A stretch of DNA of 64,000 bases, from the NCBI RefSeq assembly GCF_002257695.2, contig NZ_CP155571.1; one strand, given 5' to 3'. The DNA is from Sporomusa acidovorans. Its GTDB lineage: Bacteria; Bacillota; Negativicutes; Sporomusales; Sporomusaceae. Of this stretch, positions 17,932-26,702 are shown piece by piece (the first letter of the stretch is position 1; the number at the start of each line of letters is the position of its first letter). The notes below the pieces were generated by a model. The model saw only the letters and a program-made list of their open reading frames with translations, ran no database searches and had not been told where the DNA came from. Both the position numbers and the translations under genes were made by a program.

Positions 17932-19019
17932 TGTTTCGCCACCTCCGTCAGGCTTTCAGCATTGAACCACAAGAGGTCCCGGAAACTGATCACGCAAATC
18001 TCCCCTTCTTTGAACATAAGCCCCTTGGAAATAGCCGCGTGCGTTTCTATGTTTGTGCGTAAATGCGCGCCGTCCACTTCAATAAGATAATCCATCATCG
18101 CTCCAAGAAAGTTGGCGCGCTTTATCGTGCCTCTAAGGCCTGTTCCCTGCCGGGCAACCCGTACGTCGGAGGGGCGAAAGCCAGCGACCCATTTGGGTGC
18201 ATCCCCCTGGGGCGGCTCCCACGGAATGAGCTGCTCACCGTTCCCCACCAGATAGGCTTCCCCATCCCGCCGTACAGGGACAAAGTTCGCTATACCCATA
18301 AAATTGAAAACAAAAGAATCTGCCGGCCGTTCAAAAATCTCCCAAGGGTTGCCGGTTTGGCGTATCTTGCCCTCCTCGTCCATGATGGCAAGGCGGTCTG
18401 AGATAGCAAGAGCAATCTCTTGATCATGCGTAACATAGAGGACTGTTATATTCAGCTTACGCTGCAGCTCTTTGATCTCAAAACGCATTTCTTCGCGCAA
18501 ATTGGCATCAAGGTTGGTCAGCGGCTCATCCAAAAGCATCACGGACGGATTGGCGACAAGCGCGCGGGCCAGAGCCACGCGCTGCTGCTGCCCGCCGGAC
18601 AACTCCGACGGCAGACGGCGTTCCAGGCCGCTCATCCCAACCAGTTCTATAGTTTCCATTACACGGTCTTTCAGCTCGTTTTGAGGCCGCTTGGCAATTT
18701 TCAAAGGATAGCCGACATTGTCAAATACAGTCATGTGCGGCCATACTGCGTAATCCTGAAAGACTACGCCAAGCCCCCTGCGGTCGGGGGTAATATTTAT
18801 GCCCTGCGCCGGATCGGAAACTACAGTATCATTAATCAATACTCTCCCGGCGTCAGGAACCTCAAACCCCGCAATCAGTCGCAGCAATACCGTTTTCCCG
18901 CACCCCGAAGGTCCCAGCAGGGTAAAGCACTCACCCCGCTCAATGGAGAGTGTGAGGTCTTTATGTACCTGATGTTTGCCGTAACTTTTCGCTACACCCT
19001 CTACCCGGATGATTTCCAT
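17928..19019 (-). CDS. ABC transporter ATP-binding protein (second ATPase)
   Basis: A 363-residue importer ATPase. Walker A is GPSGCGKTVLL, the Q-loop is VVFQDYAVWP, the canonical signature is LSGGQQQRVALARAL, Walker B is VMLLDEPLTNLD and the H-loop is VTHDQEIA; a TOBE domain lies at the C-terminus. It resembles the ATPase at 15168 but is clearly distinct. AGGAGAGG precedes the ATG. It is first of the three tightly packed cytoplasmic/membrane genes. Confidence 0.9.
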   Translation of the reverse strand: MEIIRVEGVAKSYGKHQVHKDLTLSIERGECFTLLGPSGCGKTVLLRLIAGFEVPDAGRVLINDTVVSDPAQGINITPDRRGLGVVFQDYAVWPHMTVFDNVGYPLKIAKRPQNELKDRVMETIELVGMSGLERRLPSELSGGQQQRVALARALVANPSVMLLDEPLTNLDANLREEMRFEIKELQRKLNITVLYVTHDQEIALAISDRLAIMDEEGKIRQTGNPWEIFERPADSFVFNFMGIANFVPVRRDGEAYLVGNGEQLIPWEPPQGDAPKWVAGFRPSDVRVARQGTGLRGTIKRANFLGAMMDYLIEVDGAHLRTNIETHAAISKGLMFKEGEICVISFRDLLWFNAESLTEVAKQ

Positions 19020-19170
19020 ATTGTACCTCTCCTAATTATCAAACATTTTTCCCGTTATCCCAAGTTACCCGCATACCCATACCGGGCAGTTTGTAAAGCG
19101 CCCGATTAGCAAACCCGGCTAACGCCGAGTCTTAAGCGGGACGCTAGCCGCTGGTTGCACGTATATCAAC

Positions 19171-19229
19171 AGAATTCAATTACAAATTCTGTTTGACTAA
19201 AACAGCGGAACGGAGCTATCCGTCCCGCT
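19171..19229 (-). terminator. Tandem hairpins between binding-protein and ATPase genes
   Basis: On the minus strand ATG 19019 follows the binding-protein gene (stop 19258) across two stems. One is 19204-19229 (11 bp with one G-U pair, then TTTTAG); the other is 19171-19191, with ACAGAATT-type arms. Read-through would be partial, giving more binding protein than ATPase, a common arrangement in import operons. Confidence 0.5.
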
Positions 19230-19257
19230 TTAGGTAACCAGGATGCTTTGCCTAAAA

Positions 19258-20286
19258 TTATTTTTTTACCTGTAATATTTCAGTAAACTTCTTTATCGTC
19301 GCTTCTTTAGAAGCCAAAGCCTCGTTATAGTTTATCTTGATGGCGCGTTTCAAAGCTTCAGCAGCCTCCGGCAGTTTGAATTTCTCCGGACTCTTCACAT
19401 CCGGACGTACGGAAAGCGTACCCTCGGCAGCAATAAGCGCCTGAGCTTCCGGACCGAGAAGATAATCCACAAATTTCTTAGCCGCATCTAGCTTGGTAGT
19501 CCCCTTAAATATTGCCACAGGGCTTGGAACAACTAAAAGTTCCGGTGGATAGTAGAGGGCAAGATGGGCACCTTTTTTAATCTTATCGTTTGTTATGTAA
19601 TCAACAGCAAGACTGGCAGCAAGTTCACCTGAGGCAGTGTCGTCTATGACCTGACCGGAACCTTTGCCTATTCTGGCCTGGTTAGCGTGCAGCTTTTCGA
19701 AGAATTCCCAGCCGAACTGTTTTTCTAACAAAGCAACACTCATATAGGACGTTCCGGAAAGAGCGGGATCCGCTATGGCGAAAGCCCCTTTATATTCCGG
19801 CTTCAGAAGGTCAGACCACTGAGTAGGCGGCGTCTTGATTTTGTCAGTATTAATGGCTATACCGAGTGTTCCGAGCCGGGCCGTGGTAAAAGAACCGTCA
19901 TAGTCTTCAAAAGGATTCACGATTTCATTTAGAAGCGGGGACTTGTATTGTTCCAGAATCCCCTCTTTCTTCATGCTGTAGAAATCGGGAACCTCGCTTG
20001 TCCAGATAATATCGGCCAGGATATGGCCGCTTTGCCGCTCTGCCGCGATTTTAGCCATAAGTTTGCCGGCGCCTGCCGACTGGTAATCTACCTCAATACC
20101 GGGGTTTTTCTTCTTGAACCCCTCCACGATCCCGCTGATGAGAGATTCCTTCATGGATGTATAAATAACAAGTTTCTTGCCATCGGCAGCGGGTGCATTT
20201 GCTTTTTTATCATTGCCGCCGCAGCCCGCGAACAGGGTGCTGCACAGCATGACAATGACCAGCAGAAGAATGCTCTTTTTACTCAT
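19258..20286 (-). CDS. ABC transporter substrate-binding lipoprotein (Fbp/PhnS-like)
   Basis: A 342-residue family-1 periplasmic binding protein. The N-terminus is a lipoprotein signal with lipobox LFAGC (Cys 21). The mature part starts VIYTSMKE and carries ADIIWTSEVPDFYSMKKEG, INTDKIKTPPTQWSDLLKPEYKG and DPALSGTSY, all typical of ferric-iron or aminoethylphosphonate binders. No double-Tyr iron motif can be placed with certainty, so the ligand stays open. AAGGAGG precedes the ATG. Its expression appears to be set by the elements at 20327-20441. Confidence 0.88.
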   Translation of the reverse strand: MSKKSILLLVIVMLCSTLFAGCGGNDKKANAPAADGKKLVIYTSMKESLISGIVEGFKKKNPGIEVDYQSAGAGKLMAKIAAERQSGHILADIIWTSEVPDFYSMKKEGILEQYKSPLLNEIVNPFEDYDGSFTTARLGTLGIAINTDKIKTPPTQWSDLLKPEYKGAFAIADPALSGTSYMSVALLEKQFGWEFFEKLHANQARIGKGSGQVIDDTASGELAASLAVDYITNDKIKKGAHLALYYPPELLVVPSPVAIFKGTTKLDAAKKFVDYLLGPEAQALIAAEGTLSVRPDVKSPEKFKLPEAAEALKRAIKINYNEALASKEATIKKFTEILQVKK

Positions 20287-20326
20287 TTTTCCTGTATTCC
20301 TCCTTGTGTTTAAAATGTAAAAAAAA

Positions 20327-20371
20327 CAGCCTTTTATTGTGTTTTCTTAATTATCACACAATAAAAGGCTG
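20327..20371 (-). terminator. Terminator of the sensor operon upstream of the binding-protein gene
   Basis: Perfect 15-nt arms (20327-20341 and 20357-20371) enclose a 15-nt loop and are followed on the minus strand by eight T. It would stop transcripts coming from the response-regulator operon. A candidate extended -10 lies inside its loop. Confidence 0.8.
20350..20358 (-). promoter_or_regulatory. Candidate extended -10 promoter of the binding-protein gene
   Basis: On the minus strand TGTGATAAT matches an extended -10 (TGnTATAAT), with a start point predicted near 20343. There is no good -35, as expected for an activator-dependent promoter. A transcript starting here would contain only one arm of the terminator stem and so escape it. 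Confidence 0.4.
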
Positions 20372-20378
20372 CCATGTA

Positions 20379-20441
20379 TCGGAAAAATTCCTCAACTTTC
20401 CGTCGGAAAAATCCCCTAATTTACTGTCGGAAAAATCCCCT
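20379..20441 (-). repeat. Three 24-nt-phased direct repeats, candidate response-regulator sites
   Basis: TCGGAAAAAT followed by TCCT or CCCCT starts at 20379, 20403 and 20427, exactly 24 nt apart. The nearest copy is centred about 43 nt upstream of the predicted start near 20343. Together they fill the gap between the response-regulator stop and the terminator. Binding by the adjacent response regulator is inference. Confidence 0.6.
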
Positions 20442-20448
20442 ACAAAAG

Positions 20449-21111
20449 CTATTCAGTCGACAATAAGCCGTACTTTAGGGCATAACTTACCAATTGACTC
20501 CTTTTGGTTGCTTTCAGTTTCTCCATGAGCCGTACCTTGTACGTATCCACGGTCTTTATGCTTAGCGCCAGTCTCTCCGCTACCTCGGCCAGCGAATATC
20601 CATGGGCCACAAGGCGCAAGACCTCCCGCTCCCTGGGGCTGAGCAGAACGTAAGGAGCCTTTTTATCAATCGCTTCCTGCTCCCGGTTTAGTAAAACGTT
20701 TAGCAATACGTTGGAATCTTGCTGGCTGAGATAAATGCCGCCTGCCTGCACGGCCTCAATGGCTGTAAACAAATCCGTGTCCGCTGCGCTTTTAGGCACG
20801 TAAGCAGAAGCACCTGCCTGCATGGCCCGTTTTATGTAATTCTCATCTTCGTGCATCGTTAATACAATCACCTTGGCCTCAGGATAACGGCTTTTGATCT
20901 CCTTGAGACATTCAATTCCATCCATATTCGGCATCGATAGGTCAAGCAACAAAATATCCGGTTGCAGCTGCTCAAACAGTTGTATGGTCTGCTCACCGTC
21001 CGCCGCCTCTCCAACCACTTGCATACCCGGATTCCGCTGCAGCAGCAGTTTCAAACCAGAGCGAAGCAATTTATGATCATCCGCCAATAGCACTTTCAGC
21101 TTTTGTTTCAT
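20449..21111 (-). CDS. NarL/LuxR-type response regulator
   Basis: A 220-residue protein with an N-terminal receiver (LLADDHKLLRSGL, phospho-acceptor in ILLLDLSMPNMDG, conserved Thr in VIVLTMHEDE and Lys in YVPKSA). The C-terminal LuxR HTH is LSPREREVLRLVAHGYSLAEVAERLALSIKTVDTYKVRLMEKL. It overlaps the kinase stop by 4 nt and is translationally coupled to it. The transporter genes immediately downstream are the obvious targets. Confidence 0.93.
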   Translation of the reverse strand: MKQKLKVLLADDHKLLRSGLKLLLQRNPGMQVVGEAADGEQTIQLFEQLQPDILLLDLSMPNMDGIECLKEIKSRYPEAKVIVLTMHEDENYIKRAMQAGASAYVPKSAADTDLFTAIEAVQAGGIYLSQQDSNVLLNVLLNREQEAIDKKAPYVLLSPREREVLRLVAHGYSLAEVAERLALSIKTVDTYKVRLMEKLKATKRSQLVSYALKYGLLSTE

Positions 21112-22535
21112 GATGATTCTCCTTTCCGTGGGTGGAATTGGGGAATTGCAATGAAGAGTTCCGTTCCGCCGTGGGAGGATTGTCTAATATCTAACCTGCC
21201 TTGAAGAAGCTCTACCCGTTCGCGCATTCCATATAAGCCAAGCCGATGTTCTTTCTGGGCCCGAATTAAATCCCAATCAGAAATTCCTTTGCCATTGTCC
21301 GCTATAGTGACCATAATCTGGTCGGGCTGAAAGGTGATATCAATTGACACCGTGGTTGCGCCGGAGTGTTGCACAACATTATTCAGGCTTTCCTGAACAA
21401 TCCGGTAAAGAGCAACGGCAATTTGGTCATCAACAAAAGTCTGCCGGCCTGCTGTGTTTAGGTCGATATCCAGACCATGGCGCATAGCAAATTTCTCGCT
21501 ATAGCGTTCTATGGCAGCGACAAGACCGAGATCATCCAATGCAGGCGGTCTTAACTCAATTGCCAAATCGCGAACCTCTCGCAAAATACCGGCAGCGACG
21601 TCCCGCCCCAAAAGCAACGCATCTTTTTGTTCCTGGTTCGGCGCATCTTCCGCTAAGACCCGCATGGTCAGCATCAGCGAGGTCAGCGCCTGGCTGGTTT
21701 CATCATGCAACTCACGGGAAATCCGCTTGCGTTCGTCCTCCTGAGCGGTCATCAGCTTCGTAATCAACGTATCACGCAGTTGTTCCTTGGCGCGCAGTTC
21801 GCCGAGCAGGACTTCCTTATCCGCGCTGGCCTTGATCAGACTGGCCGCCATTTCATTAAAAGCGCAGGCTAGCCTGCCAACCTCGCCCGTATCATGAATA
21901 TTGGCCCGGACCTCAAGATTTCCCCGTGTGATCGATTCGGCCACTTCCGCCAGTTTGCGCAGCGGGTTAGTAATTAACGTCGATATCCTGCTGGATAAGA
22001 ATACAGCCAATGCGCATATAACGAGGATTGTAAGCAATACGTCTCTGATATGCTGATGAATTGAGTTGCGCGTATACTCCTCGGTCATGCCGACTCGGAC
22101 ATAACCAACCGCACCATTTTCAATGGGAACAACAATATCATGGATAAGCCCCTCATCAGAGTTGAATACCGCTATATTCTGCTGCGTGAAATCAGGCATA
22201 TCAGCCAGCAATCCTTTGGGTAAACCGCCGTGAAAGGTATGTGCCAGCAAACGCTTGTTACTATCTATGATGAGAATATACCGCACATCTTCGCTGCTTG
22301 CTACCGTTTGAGCCGCCAACTCGTAAAGGTTGTAGCGATCTTCCATTAAAACATAATTCCCGCCGGCCAAGGCTACGTGGGTTGCAATTTCGACGCCACG
22401 CTTTTCCAGCTGCTTAGAAACAATATCATCAAAAGAACTCCAAACAATCAGGCCGGTGGCAAAACTAAGTAGTGCAATGATAAATAGTGCCATTGCCAAT
22501 ATCCGGTAGTAAATAGAAAGCCGTGACAGCATCAT
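21108..22535 (-). CDS. NarX/DegS-like sensor histidine kinase with periplasmic domain
   Basis: A 475-residue kinase. TM1 lies at about 10-31, followed by a ~130-residue extracytoplasmic region (single-Cache-like), then TM2 and a HAMP domain (RISTLITNPLRKLAEVAESITRGNLEV). The HisKA_3 H-box is RKRISRELHDETSQALTSL and the ATPase carries DNGKGI and GLYGMRERV. It overlaps the genes on both sides by 4 nt. The preceding PhnD-like lipoprotein probably delivers the signal to the periplasmic domain. Confidence 0.93.
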   Translation of the reverse strand: MMLSRLSIYYRILAMALFIIALLSFATGLIVWSSFDDIVSKQLEKRGVEIATHVALAGGNYVLMEDRYNLYELAAQTVASSEDVRYILIIDSNKRLLAHTFHGGLPKGLLADMPDFTQQNIAVFNSDEGLIHDIVVPIENGAVGYVRVGMTEEYTRNSIHQHIRDVLLTILVICALAVFLSSRISTLITNPLRKLAEVAESITRGNLEVRANIHDTGEVGRLACAFNEMAASLIKASADKEVLLGELRAKEQLRDTLITKLMTAQEDERKRISRELHDETSQALTSLMLTMRVLAEDAPNQEQKDALLLGRDVAAGILREVRDLAIELRPPALDDLGLVAAIERYSEKFAMRHGLDIDLNTAGRQTFVDDQIAVALYRIVQESLNNVVQHSGATTVSIDITFQPDQIMVTIADNGKGISDWDLIRAQKEHRLGLYGMRERVELLQGRLDIRQSSHGGTELFIAIPQFHPRKGESS

Positions 22536-23464
22536 AGTTGCGCTCTCTTTTCCCGCAGCATCCGCCGAATCGGCTCATATAGTTCCGGCTGAGGCGGCAC
22601 GAACCGGTCAATCGACAACCCCTGCAATGCCGGTCTCATATCCGGATTTTCGTGCATGGTGAGCAAAGCCTTGCGCAAAATTTCCCGCTGTCCCTGGCTG
22701 ACACTTTTACCCGCTACTACCGGGCCAATCCCAGCAGGCGGCGAAACAGCGATAATTTTGACGGCCTCCGCCAGCTCCGGCTGCTTTTGCTTAGCCCGCT
22801 CATATACGATACTGGTAACAGGGGCGGCATCTACCACCTTGTTGGCAACTGCGCGAAAAGATTTATCATGGCTATACGTGTACATATAGCGTCCAAAGAA
22901 TGTTTCCGGGGTCTCGTTTTTTTGCCGAAGCATTTGGACTAAAAAAGTGTAGCCGGAATAGCTTAACGGGTCTGTAAAGGCGACAATTTTGCCTTTGAGA
23001 TCAGCTACATCGTTTATCCCGCTATCCTTTGCTACAACGATATACCCTTGATAGTATGGTACGCCCAGCCGTTGTTGCGCTGCCAGCATCTCAATCTCTT
23101 CAAAGCCGCTATAGGTTGCATATTCTCCAGATGAGAAAAAGGCGATATCAGCGCCTCCATTTAAGAGCAGCAGTGCAATCTCCGCATAGCTTTTTCGTTG
23201 AATCAAAATCACCGGCCTGTTTACCTGCCAACCGAGAAAATTAGCAATGGCGCGGTAATGCATGATTGTCTCCTGCGGCAATAACACAGAAGAAATCGCC
23301 ACCCGCAAAGCCTGGGAATCTGCGTCTACGGCGGAAATGTCCGGCGGCGCCTCCACTTTCTTAAAATCGATATACTTCTCTTTGCTTAGGAAGGAGCCGC
23401 AGCCTGTGCAGATCGCCATCACTAGCATGAATAAACAAACAAACCAAAAACCTTTTCGCTCCAT
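22532..23464 (-). CDS. PhnD-like phosphate/phosphonate-family binding lipoprotein (sensor component)
   Basis: A 310-residue periplasmic binding protein of the PhnD/SsuA-like fold. The signal peptide ends in the lipobox ICTGC. LRVAISSVLLPQETIMHYRAIANFLGW, GGADIAFFSSGEYATY, DLKGKIVAFTDPLSYSGYTF and VDAAPVTSIVYER are typical of the family. It is encoded with a kinase and a response regulator and without a permease. That suggests a binding-protein-dependent three-component sensor rather than a transporter part. ATG 23464 with GGGTGGG upstream is preferred to the TTG at 23479. Confidence 0.88.
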   Translation of the reverse strand: MERKGFWFVCLFMLVMAICTGCGSFLSKEKYIDFKKVEAPPDISAVDADSQALRVAISSVLLPQETIMHYRAIANFLGWQVNRPVILIQRKSYAEIALLLLNGGADIAFFSSGEYATYSGFEEIEMLAAQQRLGVPYYQGYIVVAKDSGINDVADLKGKIVAFTDPLSYSGYTFLVQMLRQKNETPETFFGRYMYTYSHDKSFRAVANKVVDAAPVTSIVYERAKQKQPELAEAVKIIAVSPPAGIGPVVAGKSVSQGQREILRKALLTMHENPDMRPALQGLSIDRFVPPQPELYEPIRRMLREKRAQL

Positions 23465-23630
23465 AATCCGCCCACCCAAATAAGAAAGTGTGTGGTGTAC
23501 CCTTTAATTCAATACTATGATCATTCTCTTTCGCAAACGGTAAATCCTGCCGGGTTGACAGGATTGGCGGTAATCGACAGGCTTTCAACTCGACCTGTTG
23601 GTACGTCCGAATTCCACTGCGGCAGCAAAA

Positions 23631-23661
23631 AACAGGGATAGTGCCAAGCCCTATCCCTGTT
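23631..23661 (-). terminator. Intrinsic terminator downstream of the small ORF at 23708
   Basis: AACAGGGATAG (23631-23641) and CTATCCCTGTT (23651-23661) form an 11-bp perfect stem followed on the minus strand by TTTTTTGC. It stops the 23.7-24.1 kb minus-strand transcript. Confidence 0.75.
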
Positions 23662-23707
23662 CCCGCGTTTTGGTTTCATTATGTAATTGCTATTACATCA
23701 CTAGATG

Positions 23708-23890
23708 TTATGTTCGTCTACTACGAAATAACGTAAATTCTACTAATGCCGCCTCCAGCCGCTGGAGAGCCTCGGTGGTATCCGTTCCTGCTTTGCTGCA
23801 CCTGGTAAACTCGTCAGATGCCTCACGAATTTTACCGTATAATTCGCCTTCTCTTTTGCGGTACTCCGCTGATCTTCGCCGTATTAGCAT
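23708..23890 (-). CDS. Small hypothetical protein, 60 residues
   Basis: A charged, helix-forming sequence (RRRSAEYRKREGELYGKIREASDEF, then LQRLEAALVEFTLFRSRR), lying between the remnant of a diguanylate cyclase and a clear terminator. Its ATG overlaps the end of the remnant frame. I do not recognise a family. It could be a genuine small protein or the tail of a rearranged gene. Confidence 0.35.
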   Translation of the reverse strand: MLIRRRSAEYRKREGELYGKIREASDEFTRCSKAGTDTTEALQRLEAALVEFTLFRSRRT

Positions 23891-24153
23891 CGAACAGCCA
23901 CTGTCGCAATCAGTTCGTCACCGCCCCATCGTGCAACTATGTCGGTAGTCCGGACCGTATTTTCAAAAATAGCGGCCGGTTCCGACAACACCAAATCACC
24001 GGCAGCATACTTAAAACTGCCTATGCATAGCAACAGAGCGATTTCACCCCATAGACTTATCTGTAAATACCTATCCAGGTAATAGCTTGTGAGACCTACT
24101 AACATTCCAAATAAAGCAACTACTAATGGAGCATATTTATAAAATACCCGCAC
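23884..24153 (-). pseudogene. Diguanylate cyclase remnant with internal deletion
   Basis: Two membrane segments (YAPLVVALFGMLVGLTSYYL and ISLWGEIALLLCIGSF) are followed almost directly by IFENTVRTTDIVARWGGDEL, the heart of a GGDEF domain. The ~70-100 residues normally between them, and the rest of the GGDEF fold after the active-site loop, are absent. An internal deletion and a 3' truncation are the simplest explanation. Confidence 0.6.
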
Positions 24154-24319
24154 ATTTTCACCTCTGACGCAGGTGGAACCATCAAGATTTCACCGTAAAC
24201 TATTAGCATTTTTCCTATTAATTGAGCATTATAGTTTTAGCTGATTTAAACGCTATCAAAATATTACCACTTTATTATACCGATATTTCAAATATTTCAA
24301 AATAATTGAAACTTATATC

Positions 24320-26305
24320 ATGATTCTACTGCGAAAACTCCCCCTGCACAGGGGTATCAGTTGCCGAGAGAAAATGACCTAAAGCCCTTATGAAATAAGG
24401 TTTTGTAGGTATTGCGAACAGGGATTTTCTGCTTGAAGTCGAATATTATTATTATAAACATAACGATATTTGAAAGTGAGCGAATATAAATGTTTCGCAA
24501 AAATAATTCACACCTTCAGGAACGCTTGTTTGATGACTTCCAGCATTTACACCCCAGTCAACAAAAACGCTTAATGGCCAGTTGGGCTCCCATATTTTAC
24601 GAACACGTTTTCAGCCAGATTGATGAAGCACCCTTTGCACCGTTATACTCTGCCGATAATGGCCGTCCTAACTTCCCAATCAATATCCTGCTATCGCTCG
24701 AATTTTATAAGCATTGGCAGGACTTAACGGATGAGCAACTGCTGGAACAAGCTTCTTTCAACTACCAGGTGATGTATGCTATTGGCCTTCGTAACCTTGG
24801 AGAGGAATACGTCGCGCCACGGACCCTGTATGATTTTCGGTCGAGAGTGCATCGTCATATGCTAGACAATCCTGAATCCGGCGATTTGATTTTCGGACAG
24901 TTTAACAACTTGACTACCCACTTTATTGAAGAAACCGGAGCAAAAACAGATGAACAACGCACGGATTCCTCTTTTGTTACGGCCAATATCCAGAGAATGT
25001 ACCGCATTGGACTGATTTTTGACGTATTGTTTCATGCAATCGAAAGTTGCCCTGAGACGTTTCTTACTGATGAACTAAAGGAAGTCTTGAAGCCGACATT
25101 TAAAACCAATGTTCTTTATCGAACCAGGCCGAGCACGGCGCAAGAACGGATAGAGAGTTTGCTCAACTTGGGACAGCAACTACTGGACATCAAAAAAGCT
25201 AACCAGGAGATTGCCGACTGCAAAACATTTGATCTATTGGAGCGTCTTTTAAAGGAGCAGGGAATCTGGAACGAAGAACAGCAAAAATGGGACGCCAAGC
25301 TAAGCAAAAACATTTCGCCGGATTCACTGCAATCCGCCCATGATCCTGATGCAACTTATCGCCATAAGGGAAACAGGGACTCTGTCGGGTATGTAGCCAA
25401 TATAACCGAAACATGCAGTAAAGAAAATCAAGCGCAGTTTGTTACCGACTATACAATCGAACCGAATACGACTACTGACGTTGATATGCTCAACGACCGT
25501 TTACCAGATATCAAGAAGCGCACGGGCGTGGAAAAAATGTATACCGACGGTGGCTATTATAGCGAAACAGTAGATCAAACTGCTAAACAAACTGAAGTTG
25601 AAATGCTCTATAGTTCTCTGACCGGTAAAGAGCCAAACCCAGACAGAATACCCTATACCGCGTTTGAAATAGAGGACCGTCAAATTATCAAAGCGTGCCC
25701 AGAACAATATAAGGCACAACGCGCTACATTCAACGAAAAAGATAAAACCCTTAGCGCTCATTTTGATTTAGAAACCTGCCGCAATTGCCCCCACCTTGAA
25801 CAATGTCCTGTAAAGCTGCAAAAGAAGGATGCTGTTGTTCGGGTCAGTCAAAAAACAATTTTAGCCGATGAAACGAGACAAAAACTAGCAAACGGCGGAC
25901 AACAAGAAAATACGAGCCGGCGGACGGCCATCGAAGGTACCAACTCTGCTCTAAAGCGCAGTCAAGGACTTGGCAAACTAGCAGTTCGTGGTAAGCATAA
26001 GGTCAGCGCTGTAGTTGGTCTCAAAATAATCGGGCATAATTTCCAGCAATTCATTACCTATCTAGCCAGAAAAACCAAGGAAACAATCAAGCAGGTAGCT
26101 ACGTCATTTCCTACAACACCACCTCAAGGGGTTAGTCTGTCCTTTTAACAGACGAGTAATAATTAGATCATTAATTTTAGGGGTAAGTAGCTTGGAGATG
26201 CAGCGACATATATACGTAATAGGAAAAGATGTGGCTGTAGCCGATTTAAAATTTACAGCAACAGTGATAACAAGGTCATAAATTAACTTTTCGCAGTACA
26301 ATCAT
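24320..26305 (+). mobile_element. IS1182-like insertion sequence
   Basis: Terminal inverted repeats match at 17 of 18 positions: ATGATTCTACTGCGAAAA at 24320-24337, and the complement of 26288-26305. They enclose a single transposase gene. No convincing target duplication longer than three bases could be assigned. The element has landed next to the diguanylate cyclase remnant. Confidence 0.8.
24490..26148 (+). CDS. IS1182-family DDE transposase
   Basis: A 552-residue transposase. The N-terminal domain has PNFPINILLSLEFYKHWQDLTDEQLLEQ. The catalytic region includes RTDSSFVTANI (first Asp), MYTDGGYYSETV (second Asp) and RRTAIEGTNSALKRSQGLGKLAVRG (Glu), with the zinc-like Cys cluster CRNCPHLEQCPVK between. 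Length and motifs fit IS1182, and the frame appears intact. Confidence 0.93.
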   Translation: MFRKNNSHLQERLFDDFQHLHPSQQKRLMASWAPIFYEHVFSQIDEAPFAPLYSADNGRPNFPINILLSLEFYKHWQDLTDEQLLEQASFNYQVMYAIGLRNLGEEYVAPRTLYDFRSRVHRHMLDNPESGDLIFGQFNNLTTHFIEETGAKTDEQRTDSSFVTANIQRMYRIGLIFDVLFHAIESCPETFLTDELKEVLKPTFKTNVLYRTRPSTAQERIESLLNLGQQLLDIKKANQEIADCKTFDLLERLLKEQGIWNEEQQKWDAKLSKNISPDSLQSAHDPDATYRHKGNRDSVGYVANITETCSKENQAQFVTDYTIEPNTTTDVDMLNDRLPDIKKRTGVEKMYTDGGYYSETVDQTAKQTEVEMLYSSLTGKEPNPDRIPYTAFEIEDRQIIKACPEQYKAQRATFNEKDKTLSAHFDLETCRNCPHLEQCPVKLQKKDAVVRVSQKTILADETRQKLANGGQQENTSRRTAIEGTNSALKRSQGLGKLAVRGKHKVSAVVGLKIIGHNFQQFITYLARKTKETIKQVATSFPTTPPQGVSLSF

Positions 26306-26367
26306 ATCATTATATTTGAAATTTTAATCAATAATCCACGAATATAATAAATTATGAGGTGAACCAT

Positions 26368-26634
26368 GTGCAGGAAAACTTTTTAGAAAAATACCGGAAA
26401 ATTGGCAGACGAATTGCTTTCTATCGTAATAAACGCGGTCTATCGCAAGAAGCACTCGGCGAAAAGATCAACTATAGCAAAAGCTATATAAGCAAAATTG
26501 AGGCTTCAAATTCAGATGTTACCTATTCATTAGATATCTTATTCGCAATAGCTGCCGGCTTACAGCTTGATCCAGTAATATTTCTTTTACCGATTAATGA
26601 GGAGAATTTTGATAAATATAGGACGGATAAATAA
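26368..26634 (+). CDS. XRE-family HTH regulator, small
   Basis: An 88-residue single-domain protein. The HTH is IGRRIAFYRNKRGLSQEALGEKINYSKSYISKIEASN, followed by a short helical tail (LDILFAIAAGLQLDPVIFLLP). GAGGTG at 26355-26360 fits the GTG at 26368; another in-frame GTG at 26359 overlaps that site. It sits just outside the right end of the IS1182-like element. No operon partner is visible, so its target is unknown. Confidence 0.8.
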   Translation: MQENFLEKYRKIGRRIAFYRNKRGLSQEALGEKINYSKSYISKIEASNSDVTYSLDILFAIAAGLQLDPVIFLLPINEENFDKYRTDK

Positions 26635-26702
26635 AATGACAAGAGTGTAAAATTAAGTGTGTAAATTCGAAAGAACTTATGCGCTTATTTTTTTGTGAGT
26701 CA

